Source of the DNA: Fen-1258 sp964441505
Lineage (GTDB): Bacteria; Bacteroidota; Ignavibacteria; Ignavibacteriales; Melioribacteraceae
NCBI GenBank assembly: GCA_964441505.1
Contig: CAYTUV010000007.1
Location: 1 to 64,000 of the forward strand
Reading direction: 5' to 3'
Length of the DNA stretch: 64,000 nucleotides
Shown here: positions 43,324 to 51,968 of the stretch, piece by piece
How the letters are laid out: each line of letters begins with the position of its first letter
Position numbering within the stretch: the stretch's first letter is position 1
Notes under the pieces: generated by a model
What the model was told of the DNA's origin: nothing
Seen by the model: only the letters and a program-made list of their open reading frames with translations
Databases searched by the model: none
Made by a program: the position numbers and the translations under genes

Positions 43324-43941
43324 TTATACGACTGATGGTATTATATATTCCCAAAACCTAAAAACGAGTTGTTCAACTGTTTTGGAAAACGAGATAAAAA
43401 AAGTTTCTGCTTTACGCATCCACTTTCTCAAATTAAATGCTGAGGCAGCCAACATTACATTAATTTGATCTCCCACTATTCCTTTTAAGAAGTTTCTTGA
43501 CAAGCGGTTATCTGTTTTAAGATGACCAATCACTGGTTCTATTGATGCCCTTCTCTTAAACCTACCGCGTACTTTTTTCTTTGTTAAATATTTTTAGCTT
43601 CGCTTCGTATTTCTGTTTTATTTCTGCTGTTAACTTTCGTTCAAGTTCTCGTAACAGTCGTCCGGCTATTGTCTTCAACTTCTTTTCAGCTTGTGTTGCT
43701 TTCTTCTTGTTCAAAGGATGATTCCTAAATCTCTGTGCTATCAACAATTTCTTTGCCGTTCGTTTGTAGCTCTGACGCTGCTCAATCTTTTCTTCTTCTG
43801 CTATTTTTCTGCACTGAAGTATTGCTAGTATGGGTTTTGTACCCATTGAGCTATTACTGTTTCATCTCCTAAATTATTCATCTGTTTGAGTCCTTGATAT
43901 AGAAAACTTTGTTGGCGGTAATCTGGAGATTTTCCCTTCAT
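43324..43941 (-). pseudogene. IS5-family transposase remnant
   Basis: Pieces in different frames read in order on the minus strand. The N-terminal part is MKGKSPDYRQQSFLYQGLKQ then DETVIAQWVQNPY, with TAG replacing the Trp usual at the next position (NPYWQYF), followed by QYFSAEK. The middle is RQSYKRTAKKLLIAQRFRNH, then TIAGRLLRELERKLT. The C-terminus is MIGHLKTDNRLSRNF then INVMLAASAFNLRKWM. The order and motifs fit IS5-type transposases. There are internal deletions, a stop and frame changes, so it is inactive. No clear IS ends were found. Confidence 0.82.
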
Positions 43942-43966
43942 GGCTGTCATCCTTTGTTATATTTTC

Positions 43967-44001
43967 TGCAAGGTTTTGACTCAATTTATTTAAACCTTGC
44001 A
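43967..44001. repeat. Hairpin beside the transposase remnant
   Basis: TGCAAGGTTT (43967-43976) and AAACCTTGCA (43992-44001) are perfect inverted repeats. The hairpin lies just upstream of the transposase start and may be part of the old IS end or its leader. Confidence 0.5.
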
Positions 44002-44100
44002 ACTTTTGACAGTGCTTTTTTCTCCTTTTATTTTGTTTTTACTCTTTTTCTAAATGCTTTTTACTTTTTTCAGGATCGACTAATTAGCATCGTAAAAATT

Positions 44101-44142
44101 AAAGCCAGACTTCGGAAGTAATCCCTGAATCTGGCTTTTTTT
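44101..44142. terminator. Rho-independent terminator downstream of arsM
   Basis: AAAGCCAGA (44101-44109) pairs perfectly with TCTGGCTTT (44130-44138), followed by more T's. On the minus strand the stem is followed by TTTAATTTTT, so it can end arsM transcription 55 bp past its stop codon, as well as plus-strand transcripts. Confidence 0.8.
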
Positions 44143-44196
44143 GTGAATTACATTTTTTCTTAACTTGACCTCGACTTCGGTCTGACATATACTCTT

Positions 44197-44997
44197 TTAT
44201 TTATATCCCACAACTGTTATGCTGATTATTCCTTTCAGATTATCATGATATTCTCTTAATCCTGCTTCTGATAAATATGCTTTCAGTACTTTTTCCGGCA
44301 ATTCAATCTTTTTTGATTTTTTTATCTTAATGTTTTTGAATCCCGCATTTTTAATTATCTGCAAATACTCCTCTTCATCGATTGCACCTGAGACACAACC
44401 TGCGTAAAGTTCGGCAGATTTTTGCAATTCCTGTGTCAGCTTTCCCTTGATAACAATATCGGAAACACAGAAATGAGCACCTGGTTTTAGAATTCTGTAG
44501 ATCTCGGAAAAAGCTTTTTCTTTATTTGGCACAAGATTGAGTACACAGTTACTCACAACTATATCAACAGTGTCGTTCTCAATCGGCATATCTTCAATCT
44601 CGCCGAGTTTGAATTCAACATTTTGATAACCAAGTTTCTGATTGTTGCGGTTTGCTTTTTCAAGCATCTCCTCGGTCATATCAATTCCGATGACTTTGCC
44701 CGATTCGCCAACAATTGATCGCGCTATAAACACATCATTACCGGCACCGGAACCAAGATCTACAACAGTATCTCCGGCTTTTATCCCCGCATATTCTGTT
44801 GGCAAACCACAACCTAAGTTGAGGTCGGCCTCCTTTACATAACCCTGCACATTTGAATAATCATCTTTCATGATTGAGAAATCGACAGCATCCTCAGTTG
44901 GACCGCACCCGCAGCTGCAACCGCAACCACTATTATCTTTGGCAATTTGTCCGTATTTCTCTTTCACAATCTGTTTCAATTCATTTTCGCTTTTCAT
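44197..44997 (-). CDS. arsM: Arsenite methyltransferase ArsM
   Basis: ArsM methylates As(III) with SAM to methylated, partly volatile arsenicals. Motif I is VVDLGSGAGND (residues 78-88). Conserved cysteines typical of ArsM appear as Cys63 (LNLGCGLPTEY) and Cys201 (LYAGCVSGAI). An N-terminal Cys cluster (CGCSCGCG, residues 25-32) may bind the metalloid. It follows arsR by ten bases and ends at a strong terminator, so arsR-arsM is a two-gene operon. No arsB/acr3 or arsC gene is in the window. Confidence 0.95.
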   Translation of the reverse strand: MKSENELKQIVKEKYGQIAKDNSGCGCSCGCGPTEDAVDFSIMKDDYSNVQGYVKEADLNLGCGLPTEYAGIKAGDTVVDLGSGAGNDVFIARSIVGESGKVIGIDMTEEMLEKANRNNQKLGYQNVEFKLGEIEDMPIENDTVDIVVSNCVLNLVPNKEKAFSEIYRILKPGAHFCVSDIVIKGKLTQELQKSAELYAGCVSGAIDEEEYLQIIKNAGFKNIKIKKSKKIELPEKVLKAYLSEAGLREYHDNLKGIISITVVGYK

Positions 44998-45007
44998 AAC
45001 TACTCCC

Positions 45008-45322
45008 TTAACAACATACTTTTTTGAATAATTTATTTAGTTCTTCTTTCGCCTTCTCTATTGTCTTTGAGTTCAGGCAATAACATACTTTCGGACCGTC
45101 TATTTCTCCCTCTACAAGACCAACTCGTTTTAATTCTTTCAGATGCTGTGAGACAGTTGCCTGCGCAAGCGGCAGTAAATCAACAATATCACCACAGACA
45201 CAAACATTTTTTGCAGAAAGAATTTTCAGGATTTTAATTCTAGCAGGATGTGATAATGCCTTTGCGATATCCGCTAGATTAATCTCTTCGGGTGTGAATT
45301 CCTCTGGTTTAGCAGTCGCCAT
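45008..45322 (-). CDS. arsR: ArsR family metalloregulator
   Basis: This 104-residue winged helix has NVCVCGDIVDLL (Cys41, Cys43), the ELCVCDL-type As(III) site on the recognition helix side, followed by ATVSQHLKELKRVGLVEGE. Further Cys pairs occur at 80/82 and 103/104 and could add thiol ligands. It represses the operon until arsenite binds. A dyad that fits its operator lies just upstream (45333-45361). Confidence 0.94.
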   Translation of the reverse strand: MATAKPEEFTPEEINLADIAKALSHPARIKILKILSAKNVCVCGDIVDLLPLAQATVSQHLKELKRVGLVEGEIDGPKVCYCLNSKTIEKAKEELNKLFKKVCC

Positions 45323-45332
45323 ACGAACCTCT

Positions 45333-45361
45333 TTTATCGTCCATCGTAAGTATACGATAAA
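45333..45361. promoter_or_regulatory. ArsR operator
   Basis: TTTATCGT (45333-45340) and ACGATAAA (45354-45361) are inverted repeats. A nested ATCGTA-N4-TACGAT (45343-45358) shares the right-hand arm. The site begins 11 bp upstream of the arsR start, the expected place for an autorepressor site. Confidence 0.7.
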
Positions 45362-45468
45362 GACAATGGGTTGTCAAGTGAAAATTTTGTTGCCGAGGAG
45401 GTTTAAAAGAAGAGAGACCGTCTCAAGAAAAAATGAAATTATATCTTTTATTTATGAGTGAGATCGAT

Positions 45469-47067
45469 TTAGTTGCGTCTTTGCCGGGGCTGCTCTACTT
45501 CAACTTTTTTATCAACAACCACCTTGTGATCAAGATTGGCAACATGAAGAGCTATATTTGTGGCCAGTTTTACAGTTTTCAGAATTTTGCCAAAATTAAT
45601 TTTATCCACATCATCAGTCGGTTTGTGGTAATCCACTTTCATGTCATCAAAAAAAAATACAACGGGAATTCCTTTCCTCGCAAAATTGTAATGATCGCTT
45701 CTGTAATAAAAACGGTTCTTGTCCTGAGGATCATCGTACTTGTAATCCAGTACAAAATTTACTGTTTTGGAATTCACTTCCTTTACAATTTGAGCGAATT
45801 CCGTACTGAGTTTATCGGATCCGATGCAGTGAATAGAATCGATGCTTTCGCGGCCGACCATATCCATGTTAATATTGGCGACAACTTCTTTCATAAAAAT
45901 TCCGTTATCGGTTGCATACTGAGAGCCCAGCAATCCTTTCTCTTCGCCTGTGTTGAATAAAGCAATGATTGATCTTTTATTGTTTTTAGCGGCAGACAAC
46001 AAATGAGCCGCTTCAAGAACTGCAACTGTTCCCGATCCATCATCATCGGCGCCATTGCTAACCACTTTACCTCTTGTGCCGACGTGATCATAGTGAGCGC
46101 TTAAAACAACATATTCATTTTTAAGATTCGAATCCGTGCCTTCAATCAATCCTATTACGTTTCGTGCCTTTTCAATTTTCGAAAACGGTTTTATATCATA
46201 CTGTAATTTTTTCTTAAGTTCGAATACGTGAGGATACTCTTTCTCATTAATCATCACATTAATTTTATCGAATGATAACTCCTCTCCCGCTAATAATTTT
46301 TCGGCGCAATTCTCCCCTACGGTAAATACCGGAATATTCTTCGAAGTCTCGGCAGGTTCTTTGGGAATGAAAGTCAGTGAAGGTTGAGTCGCAAAATTTT
46401 TAGCGTATTTCCAGAATCCTTTCATCCTCTCGTCTAAAATTATAAGGATACCTACAGCACCTTTCTCTCTAGCCTGTTTTATCTTCGATTCAGCATTTGA
46501 GTAGGGTGTTGGTTTAGATCCACTAAAAAAATCGTCCTTCTCACTGTATGGCTCACCTGATAAGATCAATACTGTCTTCCCTTTGACGTCAACATCTGCA
46601 TAATCATCATAATTAAATTCTGCAGCGGTAATGCCATATCCGGCAAATACTGTTCCCGTTGTTTGTTTTGCGAATGATTCGTCTGCAAGTCCGCGCGATG
46701 TTTTTATAAAATCGTCACCAAGCATAAATCTTGTAACTACTGAGCCGGATTTATCAAGCAGAGAGATCTTTGCGTCTTCTGCATATCCTGAAGAAAGTAA
46801 ATCAAAATTCTGAAAGAATGTGCCGTTATCGCCAAATGGTTTAACTCCATATTTATCAAGCTCAGAAGCGATAAATAGAGATGCAAGTTTTTCACCATGG
46901 GTTGTTGTTTCTCTTCCCTGAAATTCATCTGATGCTAAAACCTGAAGATTATTTTTCAAATAGTTGAGACTTGTTTTATCGTCAACTTTTATTTGCGGAA
47001 AAATATATGCTGCCGTATAAAGAAAAAGAAAAGCAAACATGAGTGAAGAAGTCGGTTTTGTATTCAT
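45469..47067 (-). CDS. Secreted M28 family metallopeptidase
   Basis: A signal peptide-like start is followed by an M28 core with an inserted PA-like domain. Zinc and catalytic residues are visible in SAHYDHVG, NGADDDGSGT, NTGEEKGLLGS, NMDMVGRE, and the late RSDHYNFARKGIPVVFFFDD and DYHKPTDD. Such enzymes are aminopeptidases or carboxypeptidases acting outside the cytoplasm. It is divergent from the Tricorn-like protease; together they suggest peptide scavenging. Confidence 0.92.
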   Translation of the reverse strand: MNTKPTSSLMFAFLFLYTAAYIFPQIKVDDKTSLNYLKNNLQVLASDEFQGRETTTHGEKLASLFIASELDKYGVKPFGDNGTFFQNFDLLSSGYAEDAKISLLDKSGSVVTRFMLGDDFIKTSRGLADESFAKQTTGTVFAGYGITAAEFNYDDYADVDVKGKTVLILSGEPYSEKDDFFSGSKPTPYSNAESKIKQAREKGAVGILIILDERMKGFWKYAKNFATQPSLTFIPKEPAETSKNIPVFTVGENCAEKLLAGEELSFDKINVMINEKEYPHVFELKKKLQYDIKPFSKIEKARNVIGLIEGTDSNLKNEYVVLSAHYDHVGTRGKVVSNGADDDGSGTVAVLEAAHLLSAAKNNKRSIIALFNTGEEKGLLGSQYATDNGIFMKEVVANINMDMVGRESIDSIHCIGSDKLSTEFAQIVKEVNSKTVNFVLDYKYDDPQDKNRFYYRSDHYNFARKGIPVVFFFDDMKVDYHKPTDDVDKINFGKILKTVKLATNIALHVANLDHKVVVDKKVEVEQPRQRRN

Positions 47068-47225
47068 GATGACCTTTATATTAGTGTTGGGCTATTATTT
47101 ATTATAGAATACTTTTAAAAACGCGTGGAAGTTAAAAAAATATTCGCCGGAATACATTCATTTAACAAAATTTAACACGCCGATGAAATTTCTAAATGAA
47201 GATTTATATTCTTAATTTAAGTTCC

Positions 47226-47280
47226 GGAGACCGGGTTTAACGAACCGGGGCGGTGAACTTAGATGGGCACCGCCGTCTCT
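47226..47280 (+). ncRNA. Candidate structured RNA (compact three-way junction)
   Basis: GGAGA (47226-47230) pairs with TCTCT (47276-47280), one pair being G-U. Hairpin 1 has CCGG (47231-47234) and CCGG (47245-47248), extended by TT/AA. Hairpin 2 has GGCGGTG (47249-47255) and CACCGCC (47268-47274). The three stems abut with almost no unpaired junction base. It is about 110 bp before the Tricorn-like gene, in a divergent intergenic region. I do not recognise the class, and the strand is uncertain. Confidence 0.45.
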
Positions 47281-47392
47281 GTTTAATCAACTCTCGCAGA
47301 AAATTTCTTTCAAATATCCAAAAGAAAGGGCAGTTTTGATTTTCTCACGTCTAACTATAACACCATTATTTATAAACTTACTCAGAGGGCCT

Positions 47393-50300
47393 ATGAAAAA
47401 GACATTCGCACTTTACACTATTTTCTTTTTTGCATTAACTTCGCTCAATCTCTTCGCGCAAGTTGATGCCAGGATAATTCAATATCCGGATGTATCCAAA
47501 ACTCACATTGTATTTAACTATGGAGGTGATCTCTGGCTTGTACAGAAACAGGGAGGAACCGCGTACAAACTAAGCTCACCTGCCGGACAGGAAGTGTTCC
47601 CCCGTTTCTCCCCCGACGGTTCTCAAATAGCTTACGATGCAAACTACCAGGGTAATACAGATATTTATGTTATAAGTGCTAAGGGAGGAATACCAACCCG
47701 TGTGACAAACCATGGAATGTCTGAACGTTTGGTAGACTGGTATCCAAACGGTAAAGATTTGTTGTTCGCCTCTTCACAACATAGCGGTAAGCAACGCTTC
47801 AGTCAATTATTTCAGGTCTCTTCAAAGGGAAGTTTACCAATTCAACTGCCACTTGCATATGCAGAATCCGGCAGTTTCTCCTCTGACGGCAAAAAAATAG
47901 TTTTCACTCCACGTAGCACAGCATTCAGGACATGGAAACGTTATCGGGGCGGTATGAACTCTGATGTATGGGTTTTTGATCTGGAGAAAAAATCAGCCGA
48001 ACAGATTTTAGATAAAAATTTTGGCAACGAATTTCCGATGTGGTCACAAAATAAAATTTATTGGATCAGCGACCGGGGTTCTGAGAAACGTTACAACATC
48101 TGGTCTTATGATTTATCAAGCAAACAAATCAAGCAGCTTACTAAATTCAGCGATTTTGACATTCACTTTCCGGCAATGGGTCCTGAAGAAATTGTATTTG
48201 AAGCCGGCGGAAAACTCTATCTATTTAATCTGATTGCTGAAAAAACAACCGAAGTAAAAGTAAACGTTGTTACCGATGAAATTACATTGATGCCGAAAGT
48301 TGAAAATGTTTCCAGTCTTATTTATAGCTCATCCATTTCTCCCGATGGTAAACGTGCAATTTTTGAAGCACGCGGAGATCTGTTCAACGTTCCCGCACAG
48401 AATGGACCAAGCATTAATCTTACAAATACAAGCGGAGTGGCGGAACGATATCCCGCATGGTCTCCGGATGGAAAAAATGTTGCCTATTGGAGCGATCAAT
48501 CGGGTGAATATGAATTAACTCTTAAAGCTCTTGACAAATTTTCGGAAGAAAAAAAACTTACTTCACTTGGTAAAGGATTCCGCTACAACTTATACTGGTC
48601 ACCTAATAGCAAAATGCTTGCATTCATTGATAAGGCTCTGACAGTGTACGTTTATGATTTGGATAAAGATAAAATGCTGAAAGTTGATAAAGCACTTTAT
48701 TTCATGCACGGTCCCGCACAGGGTTTTGCGGTCAGCTGGTCATCAGACAGCCGTTGGATTGCCTATTCGCGCGATCTGGAAAACCAGAACAATGCCCTCT
48801 TCCTTTTTGATACTAAAGAAGAAAAAACTCAGCAGATAACATCTGGCTATTATTCAGATACCAATCCTGCGTTCGATCCGGACGGAAAATATCTCTACTT
48901 CACCACCAACAGAACTCTTAATCCTGTCTATAGCGATATCGGCAACGGGTGGATATATCCCAACACTACGAATGTTGCTGTTGCAACTCTGAGCGATGAA
49001 ACCGTAAATCCTCTTTCACCAAAAGTTGATACTTCTTCTGTTAAGAAGGAAGAATTGAAAAAAGATGATCTAAAGAAAGATGATAAAGAAGGTGAAAAAG
49101 AAAAATCGAAAGATGGAAAGAAGGAAGGATCGAAAGATGAATCAAAGGAAAAAGAAAAAAGCAAAGAAGTAAAAATCACGGTGCAAAATTTTGAGAACAG
49201 AGTTGTTATTATTCCTGTTCCTGCGGGTAACATCGGCTCGGTTCAGGCAGTTGCTGGTAAAGTAATTTATCTCCGTAGTCCTAATTCCGGTTCGGCAGAT
49301 AAGAAAAATTCAATTGTCTATTTCGATTTTGACAAGCGTGAGGAGAAAACAATTATTGATGAAGCCAATGGCTTCTCAATAAGTGCCGACGGCAAAAAAA
49401 TGTTAGTCGTAAAAAACAATCAGTATGCAATAGTTGATGTTGCGGATAATCAGAAGATGGATAAAATGATGCCCACTGCGCAGCTTGAGATGGTAGTCAA
49501 TCCAAAAGCCGAGTGGAAACAAATTTATAAAGATACATGGCGGTTATTCCGTGATTATTTCTATGATGAAAATATGCACGGAGTTGATTGGGACAAGCTC
49601 GGCGAGCAATATGGAAAACTTGTTGATAATTGCGTCACTCGCTGGGATCTTAACTATCTCATGGGAGAGTTAATATCAGAACTGAATTCTTCCCATACTT
49701 ACAGAGGCGGCGGCGATACAGATGAAGCTCAGATTAAAAATGTGGGCTACCTTGGTATTGATTGGGAAATTCAGAACGATGCATATAAAATAAAACACAT
49801 TATAAAAGGTGCACCATGGGACACTGAAATGATGTCTCCTCTCGCACTGCCGGGAGTAAAGGTAAAAGAAGGTGATTTTATTTTACAAGTTAACGGTGTT
49901 ACTCTGGATGTTAATCAAGCACCATGGGTTTTCTTTCAGGGACTATCCGGAAAAACTATCGAGTTAACCGTAAATGATAAACCAACAATGGATGGAGCGC
50001 GTACCATTTATGTTCAGGCCATTGGTGATGAAACACGTTTAAGAAATTTAGCATGGATTGAATCCAACCGTAAACGGGTTGATGAGGCCAGTAATGGAAA
50101 AATCGGTTATGTCTATGTTCCAAGCACAGGAACAGACGGGCAGACAGAACTAGTACGTCAGTTCGCGGCGCAAATGACAAAAGAGGGATTGATAATTGAT
50201 GAGCGTTTTAATAATGGCGGACAGATCCCCGATAGATTTATTGAACTGCTCGACCGCAAACCTTTAGCATTTTGGTCAACACGCGATGGTGCAATGTGGC

Positions 50301-50695
50301 AATGGCCTCCACATGCTCACTTCGGTCCGAAGGCAATGTTGATAAATGGATGGAGCGGTTCAGGCGGGGATGCTTTCCCGGATTATTTCCGTAAAGCCGG
50401 ATTAGGTAAACTGATTGGAGAAAGAACCTGGGGCGGATTGATTGGGATCAGCGGTGCACCTGCATTGATCGATGGCGGAAATGTTTCTGTCCCAACATTC
50501 AGAATGCTGGATCCTGATGGAAAATGGTTTAAAGAAGGTTACGGTGTTGATCCGGATATTGAAGTTTTAGATGATCCGGCTCAGCTTGCAAAAGGAATTG
50601 ATACTCAGCTTGAAAGAGCTATTCAGGAAGTAATGAAAGAGTTGGACACGAAAAAATTTAAAGCCCCAGCAGTACCGGCGCGCGAAAAAAGATAG
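47393..50695 (+). CDS. Tricorn-like protease (S41, PDZ, beta-propeller)
   Basis: The start is placed at 47393 (MKKTFALYTIFFFALTSLNLFAQ) after AGAGGG; an earlier ATG-like codon at 47336 adds 19 residues. Repeats of the SPDG/W type (RFSPDGSQIAYDANY, SWSSDSRWIAYSRDL) form beta-propellers to about residue 640. A lysine/glutamate-rich spacer interrupts near 545-590. The C1, PDZ and S41 domains follow, with His768 in SSHTYRGGGD and the nucleophile Ser990 in GWSGSGGDAFP. It should hydrolyse peptides in the periplasm or outside. At 1100 residues it is close to the family size. Confidence 0.93.
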   Translation: MKKTFALYTIFFFALTSLNLFAQVDARIIQYPDVSKTHIVFNYGGDLWLVQKQGGTAYKLSSPAGQEVFPRFSPDGSQIAYDANYQGNTDIYVISAKGGIPTRVTNHGMSERLVDWYPNGKDLLFASSQHSGKQRFSQLFQVSSKGSLPIQLPLAYAESGSFSSDGKKIVFTPRSTAFRTWKRYRGGMNSDVWVFDLEKKSAEQILDKNFGNEFPMWSQNKIYWISDRGSEKRYNIWSYDLSSKQIKQLTKFSDFDIHFPAMGPEEIVFEAGGKLYLFNLIAEKTTEVKVNVVTDEITLMPKVENVSSLIYSSSISPDGKRAIFEARGDLFNVPAQNGPSINLTNTSGVAERYPAWSPDGKNVAYWSDQSGEYELTLKALDKFSEEKKLTSLGKGFRYNLYWSPNSKMLAFIDKALTVYVYDLDKDKMLKVDKALYFMHGPAQGFAVSWSSDSRWIAYSRDLENQNNALFLFDTKEEKTQQITSGYYSDTNPAFDPDGKYLYFTTNRTLNPVYSDIGNGWIYPNTTNVAVATLSDETVNPLSPKVDTSSVKKEELKKDDLKKDDKEGEKEKSKDGKKEGSKDESKEKEKSKEVKITVQNFENRVVIIPVPAGNIGSVQAVAGKVIYLRSPNSGSADKKNSIVYFDFDKREEKTIIDEANGFSISADGKKMLVVKNNQYAIVDVADNQKMDKMMPTAQLEMVVNPKAEWKQIYKDTWRLFRDYFYDENMHGVDWDKLGEQYGKLVDNCVTRWDLNYLMGELISELNSSHTYRGGGDTDEAQIKNVGYLGIDWEIQNDAYKIKHIIKGAPWDTEMMSPLALPGVKVKEGDFILQVNGVTLDVNQAPWVFFQGLSGKTIELTVNDKPTMDGARTIYVQAIGDETRLRNLAWIESNRKRVDEASNGKIGYVYVPSTGTDGQTELVRQFAAQMTKEGLIIDERFNNGGQIPDRFIELLDRKPLAFWSTRDGAMWQWPPHAHFGPKAMLINGWSGSGGDAFPDYFRKAGLGKLIGERTWGGLIGISGAPALIDGGNVSVPTFRMLDPDGKWFKEGYGVDPDIEVLDDPAQLAKGIDTQLERAIQEVMKELDTKKFKAPAVPAREKR

Positions 50696-50762
50696 ACAGC
50701 TGTTATACTTAAGTGTCCGACCTCCATAAGTTGTGGGTTATTTTGGCTATTTAATTTTCAGG

Positions 50763-50935
50763 TCGGGATATATACCAAGATTAGTAGGTGCATCTTTGAT
50801 AATCGCAGGTTTAGGTTATGTGATTGATGGACTGAAATACTTTTTTATCCCGACTTCGATATTTTTGAGGGAGAATTAATTTTTATGATTTGGCTACTAA
50901 TTAAGAGCTCGAAGACTGAAAACAAAAAAGAATAA
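50763..50935 (+). pseudogene. DUF4386 membrane-protein C-terminal fragment
   Basis: One frame gives SGYIPRLVGASLIIAGLGY then VIDGLKYFFIPTSIFLREN and a stop; the next frame gives GELIFMIWLLIKSSKTENKK and a stop at 50933. Together they match the end of DUF4386 proteins, with one frame change. No upstream part is present in the 67 bp after the Tricorn gene. Confidence 0.65.
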
Positions 50936-51017
50936 CGAACCCATAGCATAGGCTTTCCGCAATGGTGGGTGATCTGTTTTTAAGTCCGCTACTGCAGCAA
51001 GCCAAAAGCCGTTATGC
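50929..51017. other. attC-like site between cassette-like ORFs
   Basis: GAATAAC (which includes the DUF4386 stop codon) and GTTATGC (51011-51017) are inverse complements except one base, as are GGCTTT (50951-50956) and AAAGCC (51005-51010). The spacing and size fit an integron attC, but the spacers are unequal and no integrase is in the window. Confidence 0.3.
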
Positions 51018-51052
51018 GAAAAGGGTTAACTAAACAAACTAAAAGTAATCGA

Positions 51053-51832
51053 ATGGACTCATTAGAAAAAAGCATTGCAACTTCGATGGATTGTAATGAA
51101 AATGATCTTGTTCCTTATCTGCCATATATTCTTCAAGATTTCTGGGAAATAGGTTCTTCGCCTAACATTATTCTTCAGATCATTAAAAAACTCAAGAAGA
51201 ATTATTCAATACTTAACATATTAGATTTGGGGTGCGGTAAAGGAGCTGTTTCAATTAAATTGTCATCGGAACTACAATGCCATTGTTTAGGTATTGATGC
51301 AATTTCCGGTTTTATTGAAGAGGCAAAGATAAAAGCTAAACAGCTTGATGTAGATTCACTATGTACATTTGAAATAAATGATGTACGGCAAAGAATTGCA
51401 GAATTACCTAAATCATATTTTGATATTATAATTCTTGGAGCTATTGGACCAGTATTTGGAAATTATTATGAAACCTTATCGAAATTAAAGATCTATTTGA
51501 AAGATAATGGATTGATTATTATTGATGATGGATACATTGAAGATACAAGCAGTTATACCCACCCACTAATGATAAAAAAGCAGGATTTATTAATGCAAAT
51601 AGAAAACGCTGATATGCAAATGATCGATGAAGTTATTGCAGATGAGAAAGATGATGTATCCGATGAACATCAAATAGAATTTGAAAATATTGTGAAGCGA
51701 TGCACAGAGTTAATACAAAAGTATCCGGAAAAGAAATCTCTTTTTGAGAGCTATATTCAGAAGCAAAAAGAAGAATATGATGTACTTGAAAACAAGGTGG
51801 TTTGCACTACAATGGTAATAAACAGAAAATGA
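51053..51832 (+). CDS. SAM-dependent methyltransferase (class I)
   Basis: Motif I is ILDLGCGKGAVSIKLS, followed by CLGIDAISGFIEEAK and FDIIILGAIGPVFGNY. The C-terminal tail is helical. Homologues begin near MDSLEKSIATSMDCNEND, so I place the start at 51053; an in-frame ATG at 51014 lies within a GTTATGC motif and adds 13 residues. Neither has a good ribosome site. A GCCTAAC lies 22 bases after the stop codon. The substrate is unknown. Confidence 0.8.
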   Translation: MDSLEKSIATSMDCNENDLVPYLPYILQDFWEIGSSPNIILQIIKKLKKNYSILNILDLGCGKGAVSIKLSSELQCHCLGIDAISGFIEEAKIKAKQLDVDSLCTFEINDVRQRIAELPKSYFDIIILGAIGPVFGNYYETLSKLKIYLKDNGLIIIDDGYIEDTSSYTHPLMIKKQDLLMQIENADMQMIDEVIADEKDDVSDEHQIEFENIVKRCTELIQKYPEKKSLFESYIQKQKEEYDVLENKVVCTTMVINRK

Positions 51833-51968
51833 GGAGTTTGCCATCTTTGCCTAACAGTGCATACATGCGCGGAACGCTCAGTGTAAATGAAAATGTATCT
51901 TTTATGATAAAGAGCGATTAATATTGATTGCTCCTTTTTATAACAGCTGGATGTGAGGAAGACCAAAT

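Noticed and set aside
47226..47280. Guanidine-II riboswitch (ACGA loop)
   Set aside because: Only one hairpin loop has ACGA; the second loop does not fit ACGR, and the stem layout differs.
49050..49180. Frameshift or foreign insert in the Tricorn-like gene
   Set aside because: The lysine/glutamate-rich stretch is in frame and is a plausible low-complexity linker.
51832..51965. Second, complete attC after the methyltransferase
   Set aside because: GCCTAAC fits a core site, but no GTTRRRY partner occurs within 110 bases, so I list only the left-hand dyad with low confidence.
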